This document shows, one piece after another, positions 11,745 through 23,330 of a stretch of 64,000 nt of DNA. The DNA comes from Siphonodentalium dalli. Taxonomy: Eukaryota; Mollusca; Scaphopoda; Gadilida; Siphonodentaliidae. The stretch lies in the NCBI GenBank assembly GCA_032622095.1, contig CP136067.1, positions 622,001 through 686,000 of the forward strand. Direction: 5' to 3'. The position numbers and the translations under genes are program-made. The notes beneath the pieces were generated by a model that did no database searches, was not told the DNA's origin, and was given only the letters and a program-made list of their open reading frames with translations. Positions within the stretch are counted from its first letter, which is position 1; each line of letters starts with the position of its first letter.

Positions 11745-12157
11745 TCATGGGGGTGTTATAAATGTTGATTTTCATTGGTAGAGGTCTAATTGGGGTGTTA
11801 TAAATGTTGATTTTCATTGGTAGAGGGCTAATTGGGGTGTTATAAATGTTGATTTTTATTGGTAGAGGGCTAATTGGGGTGTTATAAATGTTGATTTTCA
11901 TTGGGCGAGGGCTAATTGGGTGTTATAAATGTTGATTTTCATTGATCGAGGGCTAATTGGGGCATTATAAATGTTTATTTTCATTGGTCGAGAGCTAATT
12001 GGGGCGTTATAAATGTTGATTTTCATTGGGCGAGGGCTAATTGGGGTGTTATAAATGTTGATTTTCATTGGGCGAGGGCTAATTGGGGTGTTATAAATGT
12101 TGATTTTCATTTGTAGAGGGCTAATTGGGGTGTTATAAATGTTGATTTTCATTTCAG
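11745..12157 (+). repeat. 42-bp array anchored on exon 5 acceptor
   Basis: About ten units (gtgttataaatgttgatttt plus cattggtagagggctaattgg) run straight into the acceptor of exon 5. The real site is gttgattttcatttcag and the units carry gttgattttcattggtag or ...cattgggcgag, so each unit is a decayed copy of the polypyrimidine tract and AG. The preceding 11651-11744 is unique AT-rich sequence. Confidence 0.85.
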
Positions 12158-12274
12158 ATATAATTGAATGTGATAAAAATCCTTGCAGTCAGACATGCAA
12201 CAATTACAACGGAGGTTTCTCATGTTCGTGCCTCGCAGGATACCAACCCGATCCAGATCAGGTCTCCTGTAATG
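12158..12274 (+). CDS. EGF exon 5, calcium-binding type (residues 180-218)
   Basis: Acceptor ttttcatttcag, donor TAATG|GTCTGT (a weak donor), 117 bases, phase 1-1. One short cbEGF beginning DIIEC, with six cysteines and CNNYNGGFSCSC matching the hydroxylation consensus. Only four residues separate C1 and C2, as in the exon at 49100 at the same slot of module 3. Last one-EGF exon of module 1. Confidence 0.9.
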
Positions 12275-12405
12275 GTCTGTACCAGTGTTTTATTTATTAT
12301 TTTACTAATAATAGATGCAGTCAGTAATAATGCTGGTCTGCACCATGTTTTAGGTGCCAGCGTTTTATTTATTATTTTACCAATAATGGATGCAGTCAGT
12401 AATTA
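12275..12405 (+). repeat. Duplicated donor and intron start after exon 5
   Basis: GGTCTGTACCA at the donor is repeated as GGTCTGCACCA about 60 bp later. gttttatttattattttac and atgcagtcagtaat each occur twice (12285-12328 and 12361-12402). It is a two-copy tandem duplication starting at the splice site. Confidence 0.7.
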
Positions 12406-12424
12406 GATTTGTGATGAGGCCTAA

Positions 12425-12504
12425 GCTGAATGAGGTCCCCAGAGGGTGAATTTAGTAATGCGGGATAGCATCAATAAATTCACCCTCTGGGGACCTCATT
12501 CTGC
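12425..12504 (+). repeat. Family A hairpin MITE
   Basis: Arms gaatgaggtccccagagggt and accctctggggacctcatt are fully complementary. The apex is shortened to tagtaatgcgggatagcat. Confidence 0.85.
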
Positions 12505-12670
12505 AAGTGACTGGCACACTAAACTCAGGCCTGATGTTGATTTGTTGTCGCTAATACAAAAAATATTCTAACAGGAAAAAATGAAAATATCTTGACAAAA
12601 AACATTGCAATATTATGTTTTTTTATTTTTTATTGAGGAAGTATGAGAATGAGACAGGCAGACATACGTA

Positions 12671-12894
12671 TAGTAATGCCCTAAGTAATCGACCTCTTAA
12701 CCAAAGCAGAATTATGGGTAACTTTTCAGGATTTAGTCGGAAATATGGCTTGTTGCCATTCATCGGAAAGCTCTCGCCGAGAGCTTTCCGATGAATGGCA
12801 ACAAGCCATATTTCCGACTAAATCCTGAAAAGTTACCCATAATTCTGCTTTGGTTAAGAGGTCGATTAATTAGAGCATTACTGTATAGCACAAG
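12671..12894 (+). repeat. Family C long hairpin (near perfect)
   Basis: Two arms of about 110 bases pair almost perfectly: agtaatgccctaagtaatcg at the left and its inverse ending gcattactgta. The apex is agctctcgccgagagct. Other copies read actccTTAAccacagcag here; this one has cctcTTAAccaaagcag, keeping the TTAA that other elements use as target. Confidence 0.9.
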
Positions 12895-13347
12895 AATTAT
12901 AGTAACAATACATTGATAAATATTATATTCTAGCACTCACGCTCCCAAGTGAATTTCACTTGGGCTACTTTCTCACTGGCGACATTAATAAAATCATATG
13001 TGAATCATATAGTTGTGGTGTAGTTTTTGTAAATTGATAAATAGATTGTTATTCCGTTGGCCATTGGGCGACACACCGTTAGCGCACTTAATTAAGAATG
13101 TCATTTATACTGTAAAATAAAGTGTTAGGTTTGGCGCAGATAAATTCGTGTCGGCCTTTTGATGATCGAGTTAAGAAATGATTAATGTAAATTTGAGAGA
13201 TAGCTCGGGTTCCGGGCTATATGTCTATAACTGTCTTATTCGGGGTATTTACATGTATAAAGTTAGTTTTGTTTGTGGATATCAGAAAGGCAATCAGTGT
13301 TGTCATTAATTACATTTTCTAAGGGTGCAATATTATGTTGAGATATA
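12895..13347 (+). other. Intron with a short inverted repeat
   Basis: A 21-base hairpin, cccaagtgaatttcacttgg, lies at 12950-12970. Otherwise no exon or repeat is recognised. Confidence 0.5.
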
Positions 13348-13501
13348 GAGAATACCTACAGGTTTTGTTTGAATACCGAAATATCTCATGAGCGTCTGGA
13401 AAGAAATATTTAATTTTCCCAAGCGAGGGAAAATTCGATATTTCTTTCCAGACATGAATGAGATGTTTCAGGTATTCATAAAAAAAACTGTAGGTATTCT
13501 T
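13348..13501 (+). repeat. Hairpin MITE, 154 bp
   Basis: Inverted ends gaatacctacaggtttt and aactgtaggtattc, then inner arms ctggaaagaaatattt and atatttctttccag around ttttcccaagcgagggaaaa. A self-complementary element unrelated in sequence to families A to D. Confidence 0.75.
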
Positions 13502-14507
13502 TTTATTATATGCGGATTATTTAGGCTCAAAGTTGCTAAGAGTTAATTCTTAATTAATTAAGTCATTAACTGCTCTATGCTGTTTTCTTCTGCATGGTTC
13601 TCTGGACTGAGGTGCCTATTACTAATAATAATGATGTCCATATAATAGTGACACATGGGAAATTTGGCTAAAATTATTAAAAATAGTGACGTCAATTTCA
13701 CTATGTTGTCAAATAATAATGATCGTGGGAAATTTTCTCCAAAAAGTAATAATAGTTCCCACATTATTAATTTTATCCGGCACCTGAGAGTACAAGTATG
13801 GTTTTTTTCATTTTCGTCCCGAAAAACGGCGGTTCTTCGCTTAGAAGATTCGTCACCGAGATATGTAACTGAAGATAACGTCGATGAAAATTTTGATTTT
13901 AACACAAGACACATCTTTTCACACTACTTAAGCACACATTTCTTTATTCTACTGTTACAACACACATGTATACTATCAAATCCAAATTGAACCCTTTGGC
14001 TAAAATTTCTCTTGGCCCTTTGCTAGCTATCCAAATTACTTTCAAAATTTGTAATAGCCCAACATCAGGTTACGATTATATTTTTTCTCCCACTTGTTTA
14101 CGGTGTTTCTGCTGTGATTTTAATATAGTTACATTTTGGACCTTTTGCAGTACGCCCCACCGCGGTTCTCAATGGGTATACACAGCCTATTTGTGATTGG
14201 GACCTTTTAAAAAACTTTCCGCCGTCAGGCTACCAATTACTTCTATATTTTAGTTGACACCACAGTAGAGATCTTGTATCATACTCCACAATATGTATTC
14301 AGGACGTGTCATCGCCTGCATGCATACCAGTGGTTTTAAGAACCTACCCTCAGTCGAGTGACATTCCTTGCAACCCTTGAATAATCTCACAACAATTTTA
14401 TCCGGCACCTGAGAGTATGGTTTTTTTTTTCTGGTGGTTCTACCCATAAAACTCTCTATATAAAATGCTAGGGTATAGCTAGAGCCTAGAGGGATGATAT
14501 TTATTTT
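13502..14507 (+). other. Unassigned intron, possible degraded element
   Basis: A direct repeat attttatccggcacctgaga occurs at about 13770 and again near 14397, and ggctaaaatt recurs near 13668 and 13999, so an old mobile element is likely. The + strand frame at 13655-13990 shows no familiar motif, and I do not call a gene. Confidence 0.4.
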
Positions 14508-15005
14508 ACAGTAATGCTCTAAATAATCGACTCCTTAACCATGCAGAATTATGGGTAATTTTTCAGGATTTAGTCGAAAATATGGCTTGTTGCCATTCAT
14601 CGGAAAGCCATATTTCCGACTAAATCCTGAAAAATTACACATAATTGTGCTGTGGTTAACCCTTTACCCAACAGAACGGCCCTGTGCCAATGCATTCTCT
14701 TATATATGCGAGTCGACCATAGGTCGCCTCGCATATATAAGTGAATGCATTGGCTTAACACATATTAAAAATGATAAAATTGTCAATGCATTCTCTTATA
14801 TATAGGTCGACTCGCATATATAAGAGAATGCATTGGCACAGGGCATAACTGTAACCATCACAATGTGGTCAATGATATCCATATTTGTATGGTGTTATTG
14901 AGACAGACCGAAGATATTTTAGGCTGTTGAAGCTTTATTTGGGTGTTTTTGGCCGTTTTGTTGGGTAAAGGGTTAAGGAGTCGATTATTTAGATCATATT
15001 TACTG
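14508..15005 (+). repeat. Family C hairpin split by a family D element
   Basis: The left part (14508-14655) and the right end (14977-15005, aggagtcgattatttag) are one family C hairpin. The break falls at the TTAA of ctgtggTTAAggagtc, where the element at 14660-14972 is inserted. Confidence 0.85.
14660..14972. mobile_element. TTAA-flanked piggyBac-like MITE (family D, full copy)
   Basis: Flanked by TTAA on both sides (14656-14659 and 14973-14976), with inverted ends CCCTTTACCCAACA and TGTTGGGTAAAGGG. TTAA duplication and a CCC(T/C) end are the piggyBac hallmark. The interior carries palindromes of the ccaatgcattctcttatata type. No coding capacity. Another full copy is at 38900-39291. Confidence 0.85.
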
Positions 15006-15060
15006 CAGCACTGAAGTAAGATTCCCAGAGATACATATATTTGAGATATAGAGAATTGTT

Positions 15061-15130
15061 TGATTTTTCAGGGTATGAATCTCTATTCTATGCAGTTGAC
15101 TGTGTCCAGGAGTGTAGCTGCAAGAGTCAT
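15061..15130 (+). pseudogene. Old decoy copy of exon 6 start
   Basis: The acceptor tttgatttttcag (AG at 15070-15071) matches that of the exon at 18734. The next 50 bases encode a decayed copy of its start: Y-ESLFYAVDCVQECSC against C-ESPFYGVDCVPECSC. The first cysteine is lost, and homology stops at aagag. It lies 3.66 kb upstream because a 2.6-kb element and other repeats were inserted between the copies. Confidence 0.8.
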
Positions 15131-15222
15131 CTTAAATTTTTAAATAAATATATAGGGCACATGAATAGGGTGAAAATAAGACTCATGCAGGCTGATAATA
15201 TATTAAATGTGATGTCTAACCC

Positions 15223-15299
15223 AGAGGTAGCCTCACACATGGAAGCATGCATTATGGAGTGTCTCTTGCTCCAGTCTATGTGAGGCTCTATGGGTTAGG
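15223..15299 (-). repeat. Family B hairpin MITE (reverse)
   Basis: aacccagaggtagcctcaca to gtgaggctctatgggtta with an inner tggaagcatgcatta. Reverse-oriented and diverged copy. Confidence 0.7.
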
Positions 15300-15311
15300 C
15301 TGATAATTCAT

Positions 15312-15560
15312 TGTGTAAAAATAAGCTCTCAAAATGAGAGGCAAATATAAAATGGGGTCAAATAGGGGATGTATATATCCATGTAATCTTACATTTAGGC
15401 TCTCAATAGTAATAATTTAAATAATGTGCAATTTTTTATATAGAAAATTTGATGAAATTGTTTTGTTTTTTTATCACTTAAAATTATGTTGGATTGAAAT
15501 GAGTGAAGATGGGTTGAAATTTGATGAAAATAAAAAGGCCTAAAGAGAATAGTTTGATTC
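15312..15560 (+). repeat. Intron segment duplicated at 18480-18718
   Basis: Blocks such as ataaaatggggtcaaatagg, ccatgtaatcttacatttag and gagtgaagatgggttgaaat occur in the same order here and just upstream of exon 6. With the decoy exon starts at 15072 and 18429 this shows tandem duplication of the unit [exon start plus about 250 bp of intron]. Confidence 0.85.
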
Positions 15561-15588
15561 AAGTCTTGAAATAGGGTGTCTGTCATTT

Positions 15589-15681
15589 GCAGAATGAGGT
15601 CCCCAGAGGGTGAATTTAGTGATGCTACCCCGCATAGCGGGCTAGATTCACCAAATTCACCCTCTGGGAACCTCATTCTGC
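15589..15681 (+). repeat. Family A hairpin MITE
   Basis: Near-perfect palindrome with arms gcagaatgaggtccccagag and ctgggaacctcattctgc around an apex cccgcatagcggg. Confidence 0.85.
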
Positions 15682-15691
15682 TGAGGTGTAA

Positions 15692-18428
15692 GCAGAATGA
15701 GGTCCCCAGAGGGTGAATTTGGTGATGCTAGCCCCCTTTACATTTCCCAAGTGTGTTATAAGTGTTGCATAAGTGTAGGAAAATTTTTCCTCTAAGTGTG
15801 CACTTACAACCAAGTGTACAAGTCCAACAGTGGCAGTAAGTGTAGTGCAAGTGTAACATAAGTGTACAGTAAATGTACGTTCCAACTATGTAAATGAGGT
15901 GAGTGTCATATAAGTGTATGATTCTAAAGTGTGGTATAAGTGTATGTTGGCAAGTGTAATATAAGTGTATAATAATTGCAAGTGTTTTATAAGTGTAAGT
16001 TCTGAATGGGGTTGTAAGTGTATTGTAAGTGTACAATGGTGATTGTGATGCAAGTGTATTATATAAGTGTATAGTACATGTATCAGTAAAATAAGTGTAT
16101 ATCATAGATGGGCATGCACATATTAAATTTCACTATCAAAGATGGCAATTGATGCATTAATCAAGGGAATCACATTCACAATGGTTTAGACTGATAAAAT
16201 ACTTTATTATATTATATTAATAATGTTTTAATATATAAATCATCTATCAATTAGGTTCCTTGGCTCAATAAATATATTTCATAAATCTGCTGCTGATATG
16301 CGAAGTTTGAATGAGCTGAAGTATCTTCAAGCTTGTCTCTTCCCGTTAGTCTTTACTCCACTTATGTCATGATGTCCATGTCATATTCAGTACGATGTCC
16401 CATTTAAAGCATGCAGTGCCTGCTGTGGGATGTTTAGTTTAGCACGGAGAGTGAGAGAAATTTGCAAACGTTGGCATGACCGATTCCAGTTTTTTTTCTC
16501 CAAAAAATCTGTAAGCGAGTCATTTTTTTCTTCTTCTGATGTCACATTGTCTCTGAGATGATCCAAATTCCAATGTGCTCTGTGTGCCCAGTCTACCCCT
16601 CCACCATTAGTTTTGTCCGGTATCACAAGCATTTGGACAAGACGTCAATATGATTGAAATTGAATCCGTGATCAGTCCTCTTGGCGAGTCTTGCCAACAT
16701 TGGGCAACAATGAAACATGCGAGAGATCAATCACTGAATCAGCTGGACGACAGCCATCACTCTCCGATTGAGAATTATCACTTGTAAATAAATGTATGTT
16801 GTATATCTGAATTTAGCGCACGTTTCCAACTTTCCATCGATTATAATCTGTATGCATCCAGTGTGACTTTACTGTTGACATTTAATTTCTCAATGTCATC
16901 GTGTCATTGTAGGATCAACGGAACAAACTTCGCCTATTTGCGTAATTATTTGCCGAATTCAGCCTCCTACCACCTGTTCTATCTCTAGTGTGTCTCCTTT
17001 CTTCTTTTTGCCAAATTGTTGAATTGTTTTGGCTTTTCTCGCCGTCATTTTCGTAAATGAAAGCTGTTGTCAAATAAAATGCAGATGAAATTTAAATTTG
17101 ATTTCTTGACCGCCGAATGACCGGAATGTGGTCTGCGCATGCGCATGTAGTCACCGTCACAGTCACGTGTTAGCTTTTAGCCAATCGTATACTCAGTTCT
17201 AGGATATCACTTGATTTAGACAGGGATTTCCCTATAAAATGATGACATCAGAGGACAATGTTTACACACAGCGATATGGGATTAAATTCCCCATACACGA
17301 ACACGTGGGCAGAAAGCCCCAAGCATTTACTTTGGGAGATTTACAGTGGGTCGATAATCACACGTATATACAGTTAAACTTTGTTATTTTTGATACATTT
17401 TACGTTAAATTAAAAACAGATAGCAGGTACATATACGTACTTCTCCGAGAATGTTAAAAACAATTTGTATCTGTTCATCATTAGGCCTATTTTATTGTCA
17501 CGAAATTACGCTAACTATCGAAGTTTTGCCATAAAAAAACCCCGATAAAAATAATTCTATTTGGGAGTATTGCACGTCAAAATTACGGGTTTAGGAACGA
17601 TTTTTATTATACTTAATTCTGATCTGCGTCGTCAAACTACTATCATACAACATTTCTATATTCGTAATGGCCATTTTTTGACTGCAGGGTGTTTGGAAAC
17701 ACAATCATTGAAGCTTTCATATACGCCAATTTCAATATACGTGATAGCGACCAATTTTCATTGTTTCTATGACAAACATTTTGCAGTTAATAAATTGTAG
17801 ATATACATACTCATATATCTTTATTTTAGCACAAAAGATTCATAAAATTTATTACTATCTGAATATAAATAACAGAAAAACGAAATACCTGTAATTTCAA
17901 AATTGAAAAAGTTCATATTTAATACAAGACGGCAATTATATAGTACAAATGTGCGAGGCTCTGAGCAGTATTCCTGAACATATCCATATCAAAGTTTGAT
18001 AAGTGTGGTATAAGTGTTGATAAATTTTTCCAAAGTTCCATAAGTGTACCTTTAAGTGTGGGGCAGTGTTCCCAAAACATTTTAAAAGTATAAGTATCAT
18101 CAGTGTGTCATAAGTGTAGAGAGAACTTTTCAAAGTACCATAAGTGTAGCTGTAAGTGTGGGCAGCATGCCCAAAGATTTTCAAAGTCTCAAAAGTGTAG
18201 AGCAAGTGTACACTTATTACAACACTTACACTACACTTACAAAATAAGTGTACATTTCGAAAAAAGTGAGTGTGGTACAAGTGTACTGAATTAAAAAACA
18301 AAAGCTACAAGTGTACTATAAGTGTATACCTGAACTACACTTACAATGAAAGTGTACACTTAGAAAATATAAGGGCCGCTATGCGGGGTAGCATCACTAA
18401 ATTCACCCTCTGGGGACCTCATTCTGCT
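15692..18428 (+). repeat. Family A hairpin split at its apex
   Basis: The left arm (15692-15733, ending gatgctagcc) and the right arm (18376-18428, starting ccgctatgcggggtagc) are the halves of one hairpin. They are separated by a 2.6-kb insertion exactly at the loop. Confidence 0.85.
15734..18375. mobile_element. 2.6-kb element with subterminal AAGTGTA repeats
   Basis: The ends CCCTTTACATTT and AAATATAAGGG are imperfect inverted repeats. About 370-440 bp at each end (15745-16100 and 17985-18360) is filled with dozens of AAGTGTA/AAGTGTG motifs, mostly in the same orientation. Such subterminal motif clusters are typical transposase-binding regions of DNA transposons. The target duplication is at most 2-3 bp (CC) and ambiguous. 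The centre (16105-17935) has no recognised transposase. Superfamily not assigned. Confidence 0.65.
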
Positions 18429-18480
18429 TGTGAATCTCCGTTCTACAGAGTTAAATGTGTTCAGGAGTGTAGCTGTGGTG
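18429..18480 (+). pseudogene. Second decoy copy of exon 6 start
   Basis: tgtgaatctccgttctacag and the next 30 bases copy the start of the exon at 18734 (C-ESPFYRVKCVQECSCGE). The original acceptor has been lost: the family A hairpin abuts it directly. It lies 305 bp upstream of the true start. Confidence 0.8.
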
Positions 18481-18733
18481 AGAGGCAAAGAAAATATAAA
18501 ATGGGGTCAAATAGGGGATGTACACTTATATATCCATGTAATCTTACATTTAGGCTCTCAATAGTAATAATTTAAAAAATGTGCAATATTTATTTATACA
18601 GAAGATTTGATGAAATTATTTTATTTTTGTTATCACTTAAAATTATGTTGGATTGGAATGAGTGAAGATGGGTTGAAATTTGATGCATTTGATAAAAATA
18701 AAAAGGCCTAAAGAGAAATGTTTGATTTTTCAG

Positions 18734-18985
18734 CATGTGAATCTCCGTTCTACGGAGTTGACTGTGTCCCGGAGTGCAGCTGTGGTGATCGAATGGAACG
18801 CTGTGATCACGTCTTCGGCTGCATCTGTAATAGTGGGTGGCGAGGTGAATTCTGTTCTGAGAATATAAAGGAATGTGAAGAGAACCCAAACATCTGTCCG
18901 ACTGGTCAGATCTGTACGGATACGCAGGGGTCCTATGAATGTGCCTGTCCTACCGGCTATACACTAAATGGAAACACGTGTGATG
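18734..18985 (+). CDS. EGF exon 6, eight-Cys EGF plus cbEGF (residues 219-302)
   Basis: Acceptor tttgatttttcag, donor GATG|GTATGT, 252 bases, phase 1-1. The first half is an eight-cysteine laminin/MEGF-type module with the C-x-C-x-SGWRGEFC end. The second is a cbEGF (IKEC start) with six cysteines and CTDTQGSYECAC matching the hydroxylation consensus, ending GYTLNGNTCD. It opens module 2. The 3' 93 bases of the exon plus the donor seeded the huge array that follows. Confidence 0.93.
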
Positions 18986-21900
18986 GTATGTATTATCTGT
19001 CCAACTGGTCAGATCTGTACGGATACACAGGGGTCGTATGAATGTGCCTGTCCTACCGGCTATACACTAAATGGAAACACGTGTGATGGTATGTATTATC
19101 TGTCCGACAGGTCAGATCTGTACCGATACGCAGGGGTCGTATGAATGTGCCTGTCCTACCGGCTATACACTAAATGGAAACACGTGTGATATGGTATGTA
19201 TTATCTGTCCAACTGGTCAGATCTGTAGGGATACACAGGGGTCGTATGAATGTGCCTGTCCTACCGGCTATACACTAAATGGAAACACGTGTGATGGTAT
19301 GTATTATCTGTCCAACTGGTCAGATCTGTATGGATACACAGGGGTCGTATGAATGTGCCTGTCCTACCGGCTATATACTAAATGGAAACACGTGTGATGG
19401 TATGTATTATCTGTCCGACTGGTCAGATCTGTACGGATACACAGGGGTCCTATGAATGTGCCTGTCCTACCGGCTATACACTAAATGGAAACACGTGTGC
19501 CGTGTGGTGGTATGTATTATCTGTCCAACTGGTGAGGTCTGTATGGATACGCAGGGGTCGTATGAATGTGCCTGTCCTACCGGCTATACACTAAATGGAA
19601 ACACGTGTGATGGTATGTATTATCTGTCCAACTGGTGAGGTCTGTATGGATACACAGGGGTCGTATGAATGTGCCTGTCCTACCGGCTATACACTAAATG
19701 GAAACACGTGTGATGGTATGTATTATCTGTCCGACTGGTCAGATCTGTACGGATACGCAGGGGTCGTATGAATGTGCCTGTCCTACCGGCTATACACTAA
19801 ATGGAAACACGTGTGATGGTATGTATTATCTGTCCGACTGGTGAGGTCTGTATGGACACACAGGGGTCGTATGAATGTGCCTGTCCTACCGGCTATACAC
19901 TAAATGGAAACACGTGTGATGGTATGTATTATCTGTCCAACTGGTCAGATCTGTACGGATACACAGGGGTCCTATGAATGTGCCTGTCCTACCGGCTATA
20001 CACTAAATGGAAACACGTGTGATGGTATGTATTATCTGTCCAACTGGTGAGGTCTGTACGGATACACAGGGGTCGTATGAATGTGCCTGTCCTACCGGCT
20101 ATACACTAAATGGAAACACGTGTGGTGGTATGTATTATCTGTCCAACTGGTCAGATCTGTAGGGATACGCAGGGGTCGTATGAATGTGCCTGTCCTACCG
20201 GCTATACACTAAATGGAAACACGTGTGGTGGTATGTATTATCTGTCCAACTGGTGCGGTCTGTATGGATACGCAGGGGTCGTATGAATGTGCCTGTCCTA
20301 CCAGCTATACACTAAATGGAAACACGTGTGATGGTATGTATTATCTGTCCAACTGGTGAGGTCTGTATGGATACACAGGGGTCGTATGAATGTGCCTGTC
20401 CTACCGGCTATACACTAAATGGAAACACGTGTGATGGTATGTATTATCTGTCCAACTGGTGAGGTCTGTATGGATACACAGGGGTCGTATGAATGTGCCT
20501 GTCCTACCGGCTATACACTAAATGGAAACACGTGTGATGGTATGTATTATCTGTCCAACTGGTCAGATCTGTACCGATACGCAGGGGTCGTATGAATGTG
20601 CCTGTCCTACCGGCTATACACTAAATGGAAACACGTGTGATGGTATGTATTATCTGTCCGACTGGTCAGATCTGTATGGATACGCAGGGGTCGTATGAAT
20701 GTGCCTGTCCTACCGGCTATACACTAAATGGAAACACATGTGATGGTATGTATTATCTGTCCGACTGGTGAGGTCTGTATGGACACGCAGGGGTCGTATG
20801 AATGTGCCTGTCCTACCGGCTATACACTAAATGGAAACACATGTGATGGTATGTATTATCTGTCCAACTGGTCAGATCTGTACCGATACGCAGGGGTCCT
20901 ATGAATGTGCCTGTCCTACCGGCTATACACTAAATGGAAACACGTGTGGTGGTATGTATTATCTGTCCAACTGGTGCGGTCTGTATGGACACACAGGGGT
21001 CGTATGAATGTGCCTGTCCTACCGGCTATATACTAAATGGAAACACGTGTGATGGTATGTATTATCTGTCCAACTGGTCAGATCTGTATGGATACGCAGG
21101 GGTCCTATGAATGTGCCTGTCCTACCGGCTATACACTAAATGGAAACACGTGTGATGGTATGTATTATCTGTCCAACTGGTCAGATCTGTACGGATACAC
21201 AGGGGTCGTATGAATGTGCCTGTCCTACCGGCTATACACTTAATGGAAACACGTGTGGTGGTATGTATTATCTGTCCAACTGGTCAGATCTGTACGGATA
21301 CGCAGGGGTCGTATGAATGTGCCTGTCCTACCGGCTATACACTAAATGGAAACACGTGTGATGGTATGTATTATCTGTCCGACTGGTGCGGTCTGTATGG
21401 ATACGCAGGGGTCGTATGAATGTGCCTGTCCTACCGGCTATACACTAAATGGAAACACGTGTGATGGTATGTATTATCTGTCCAACTGGTGAGGTCTGTA
21501 CCGATACGCAGGGGTCCTATGAATGTGCCTGTCCTACCGGCTATACACTAAATGGAAACACGTGTGATGGTATGTATTATCTGTCCAACTGGTGAGGTCT
21601 GTATGGATACGCAGGGGTCGTCTGAATGTGCCTGTCCTACCGGCTATACACTAAATGGAAACACGTGTGATGGTATGTATTATCTGTCCAACTGGTGCGG
21701 TCTGTATGGACACACAGGGGTCGTATGAATGTGCCTGTCCTACCGGCTATACACTAAATGGAAACATGTGTGATGGTATGTATTATCTGTCCGACTGGTC
21801 AGATCTGTACGGATACGCAGGGGTCCTATGAATGTGCCTGTCCTACTGGCTATACACTAAATGGAAACACACGTACTGTCCAACTGGTGAGGTCTGTACC

Positions 21901-23330
21901 GATACGCAGGGGTCGTATGAATGTGCCTGTCCTACCGGCTATACACTAAATGGAAACACGTGTGATGGTATGTATTATCTGTCCAACTGGTGAGGTCTGT
22001 ACCGATACGCAGGGGTCGTATGAATGTGCCTGTCCTACCGGCTATACACTAAATGGAAACACGTGTGATGGTATGTATTATCTGTCCAACTGGTGAGGTC
22101 TGTATGGACACACAGGGGTCGTATGAATGTGCCTGTCCTACCGGCTATACACTAAATGGAAACACGTGTGATGGTATGTATTATCTGTCCGACTGGTCAG
22201 ATCTGTACGGATACGCAGGGGTCCTATGAATGTGCCTGTCCTACCGGCTATACACTAAATGGAAACACGTGTGATGGTATGTATTATCTGTCCAACTGGT
22301 GCGGTCTGTATGGACACACAGGGGTCGTATGAATGTGCCTGTCCTACCGGCTATACACTAAATGGAAACACGTGTGATGGTATGTATTATCTGTCCGACT
22401 GGTCAGATCTGTACGGATATGCAGGGGTCGTATGAATGTGCCTGTCCTACCGGCTATACACTAAATGGAAACACGTGTGATGGTATGTATTATCTGTCCA
22501 ACTGGTGCGGTCTGTATCGACACACAGGGGTCGTATGAATGTGCCTGTCCTACCGGCTATACACTAAATGGAAACACGTGTGATGGTATGTATTATCTGT
22601 CGGACTGGTCAGATCTGTACGGATACGCAGGGGTCGTATGAATGTGCCTGTCCTACCGGCTATACACTAAATGGAAACACGTGTGATGGTATTTATTATC
22701 TGTCCAACTGGTGAGGTCTGTAGGGATACACAGGGGTCCTATGAATGTGCCTGTCCTACCGGCTATACACTAAATGGAAACACGTGTGATGGTATGTATT
22801 ATCTGTCCGACTGGTCAGATCTGTATGGATACGCAGGGGTCGTATGAATGTGCCTGTCCTACCGGCTATGCACTAAATGGAAACCCGTGTGATGGTATGT
22901 ATTATCTGTCCAACTGGTGAGGTCTGTATGGACACACAGGGGTCGTATGAATGTGCCTGTCCTACCGGCTATACACTAAATGGAAACACGTGTGATGGTA
23001 TGTATTATCTGTCCAACTGGTGAGGTCTGTATGGACACACAGGGGTCGTATGAATGTGCCTGTCCTACCGGCTATACACTAAATGGAAACACGTGTGGTG
23101 GTATGTATTATCTGTCCAACTGGTGAGGTCTGTATGGACACACAGGGGTCGTATGAATGTGCCTGTCCTACCGGCTATACACTAAATGGAAACACGTGTG
23201 ATGGTATGTATTATCTGTCTGACTGGTGAGGTCTGTATGGACACACAGGGGTCGTATGAATGTGCCTGTCCTATATCTACCAGCTATACATTAATTGGAA
23301 ACACATGTGTCGGATATGTACTGTCTTCAC
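18986..23330 (+). repeat. About 42 copies of exon 6 3' end plus donor (103 bp)
   Basis: The unit is the last ~86 exon bases (from about CTGGTCAGATCTG to ACGTGTGATG) plus the first 17 intron bases (GTATGTATTATCTGTCC). Donors fall at 18986, 19089, 19194 and 19297, a 103-bp period (one unit 105). Exon-derived sequence stays highly conserved across units. A period of 103 is not a multiple of three, and reading on from the real exon meets TGA in the first unit, so the array cannot be a coding extension. Many units change GGTCAG to GGTGAG, which adds a further donor-like site. Confidence 0.93.

Noticed and set aside
12671-12894. Long hairpin as a possible transcription terminator or structured RNA gene
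   Set aside because: The same hairpin occurs at about ten places in this window with diverged copies, so it is a MITE family.
13558-13990. 118-codon - strand and 111-codon + strand overlapping frames
   Set aside because: Mutually overlapping on opposite strands, no motif, and next to repeated blocks of a degraded element.
16387-16632. 81-codon - strand frame inside the 2.6-kb element
   Set aside because: Could be a transposase remnant, but I see no catalytic or zinc-finger motif that supports it.
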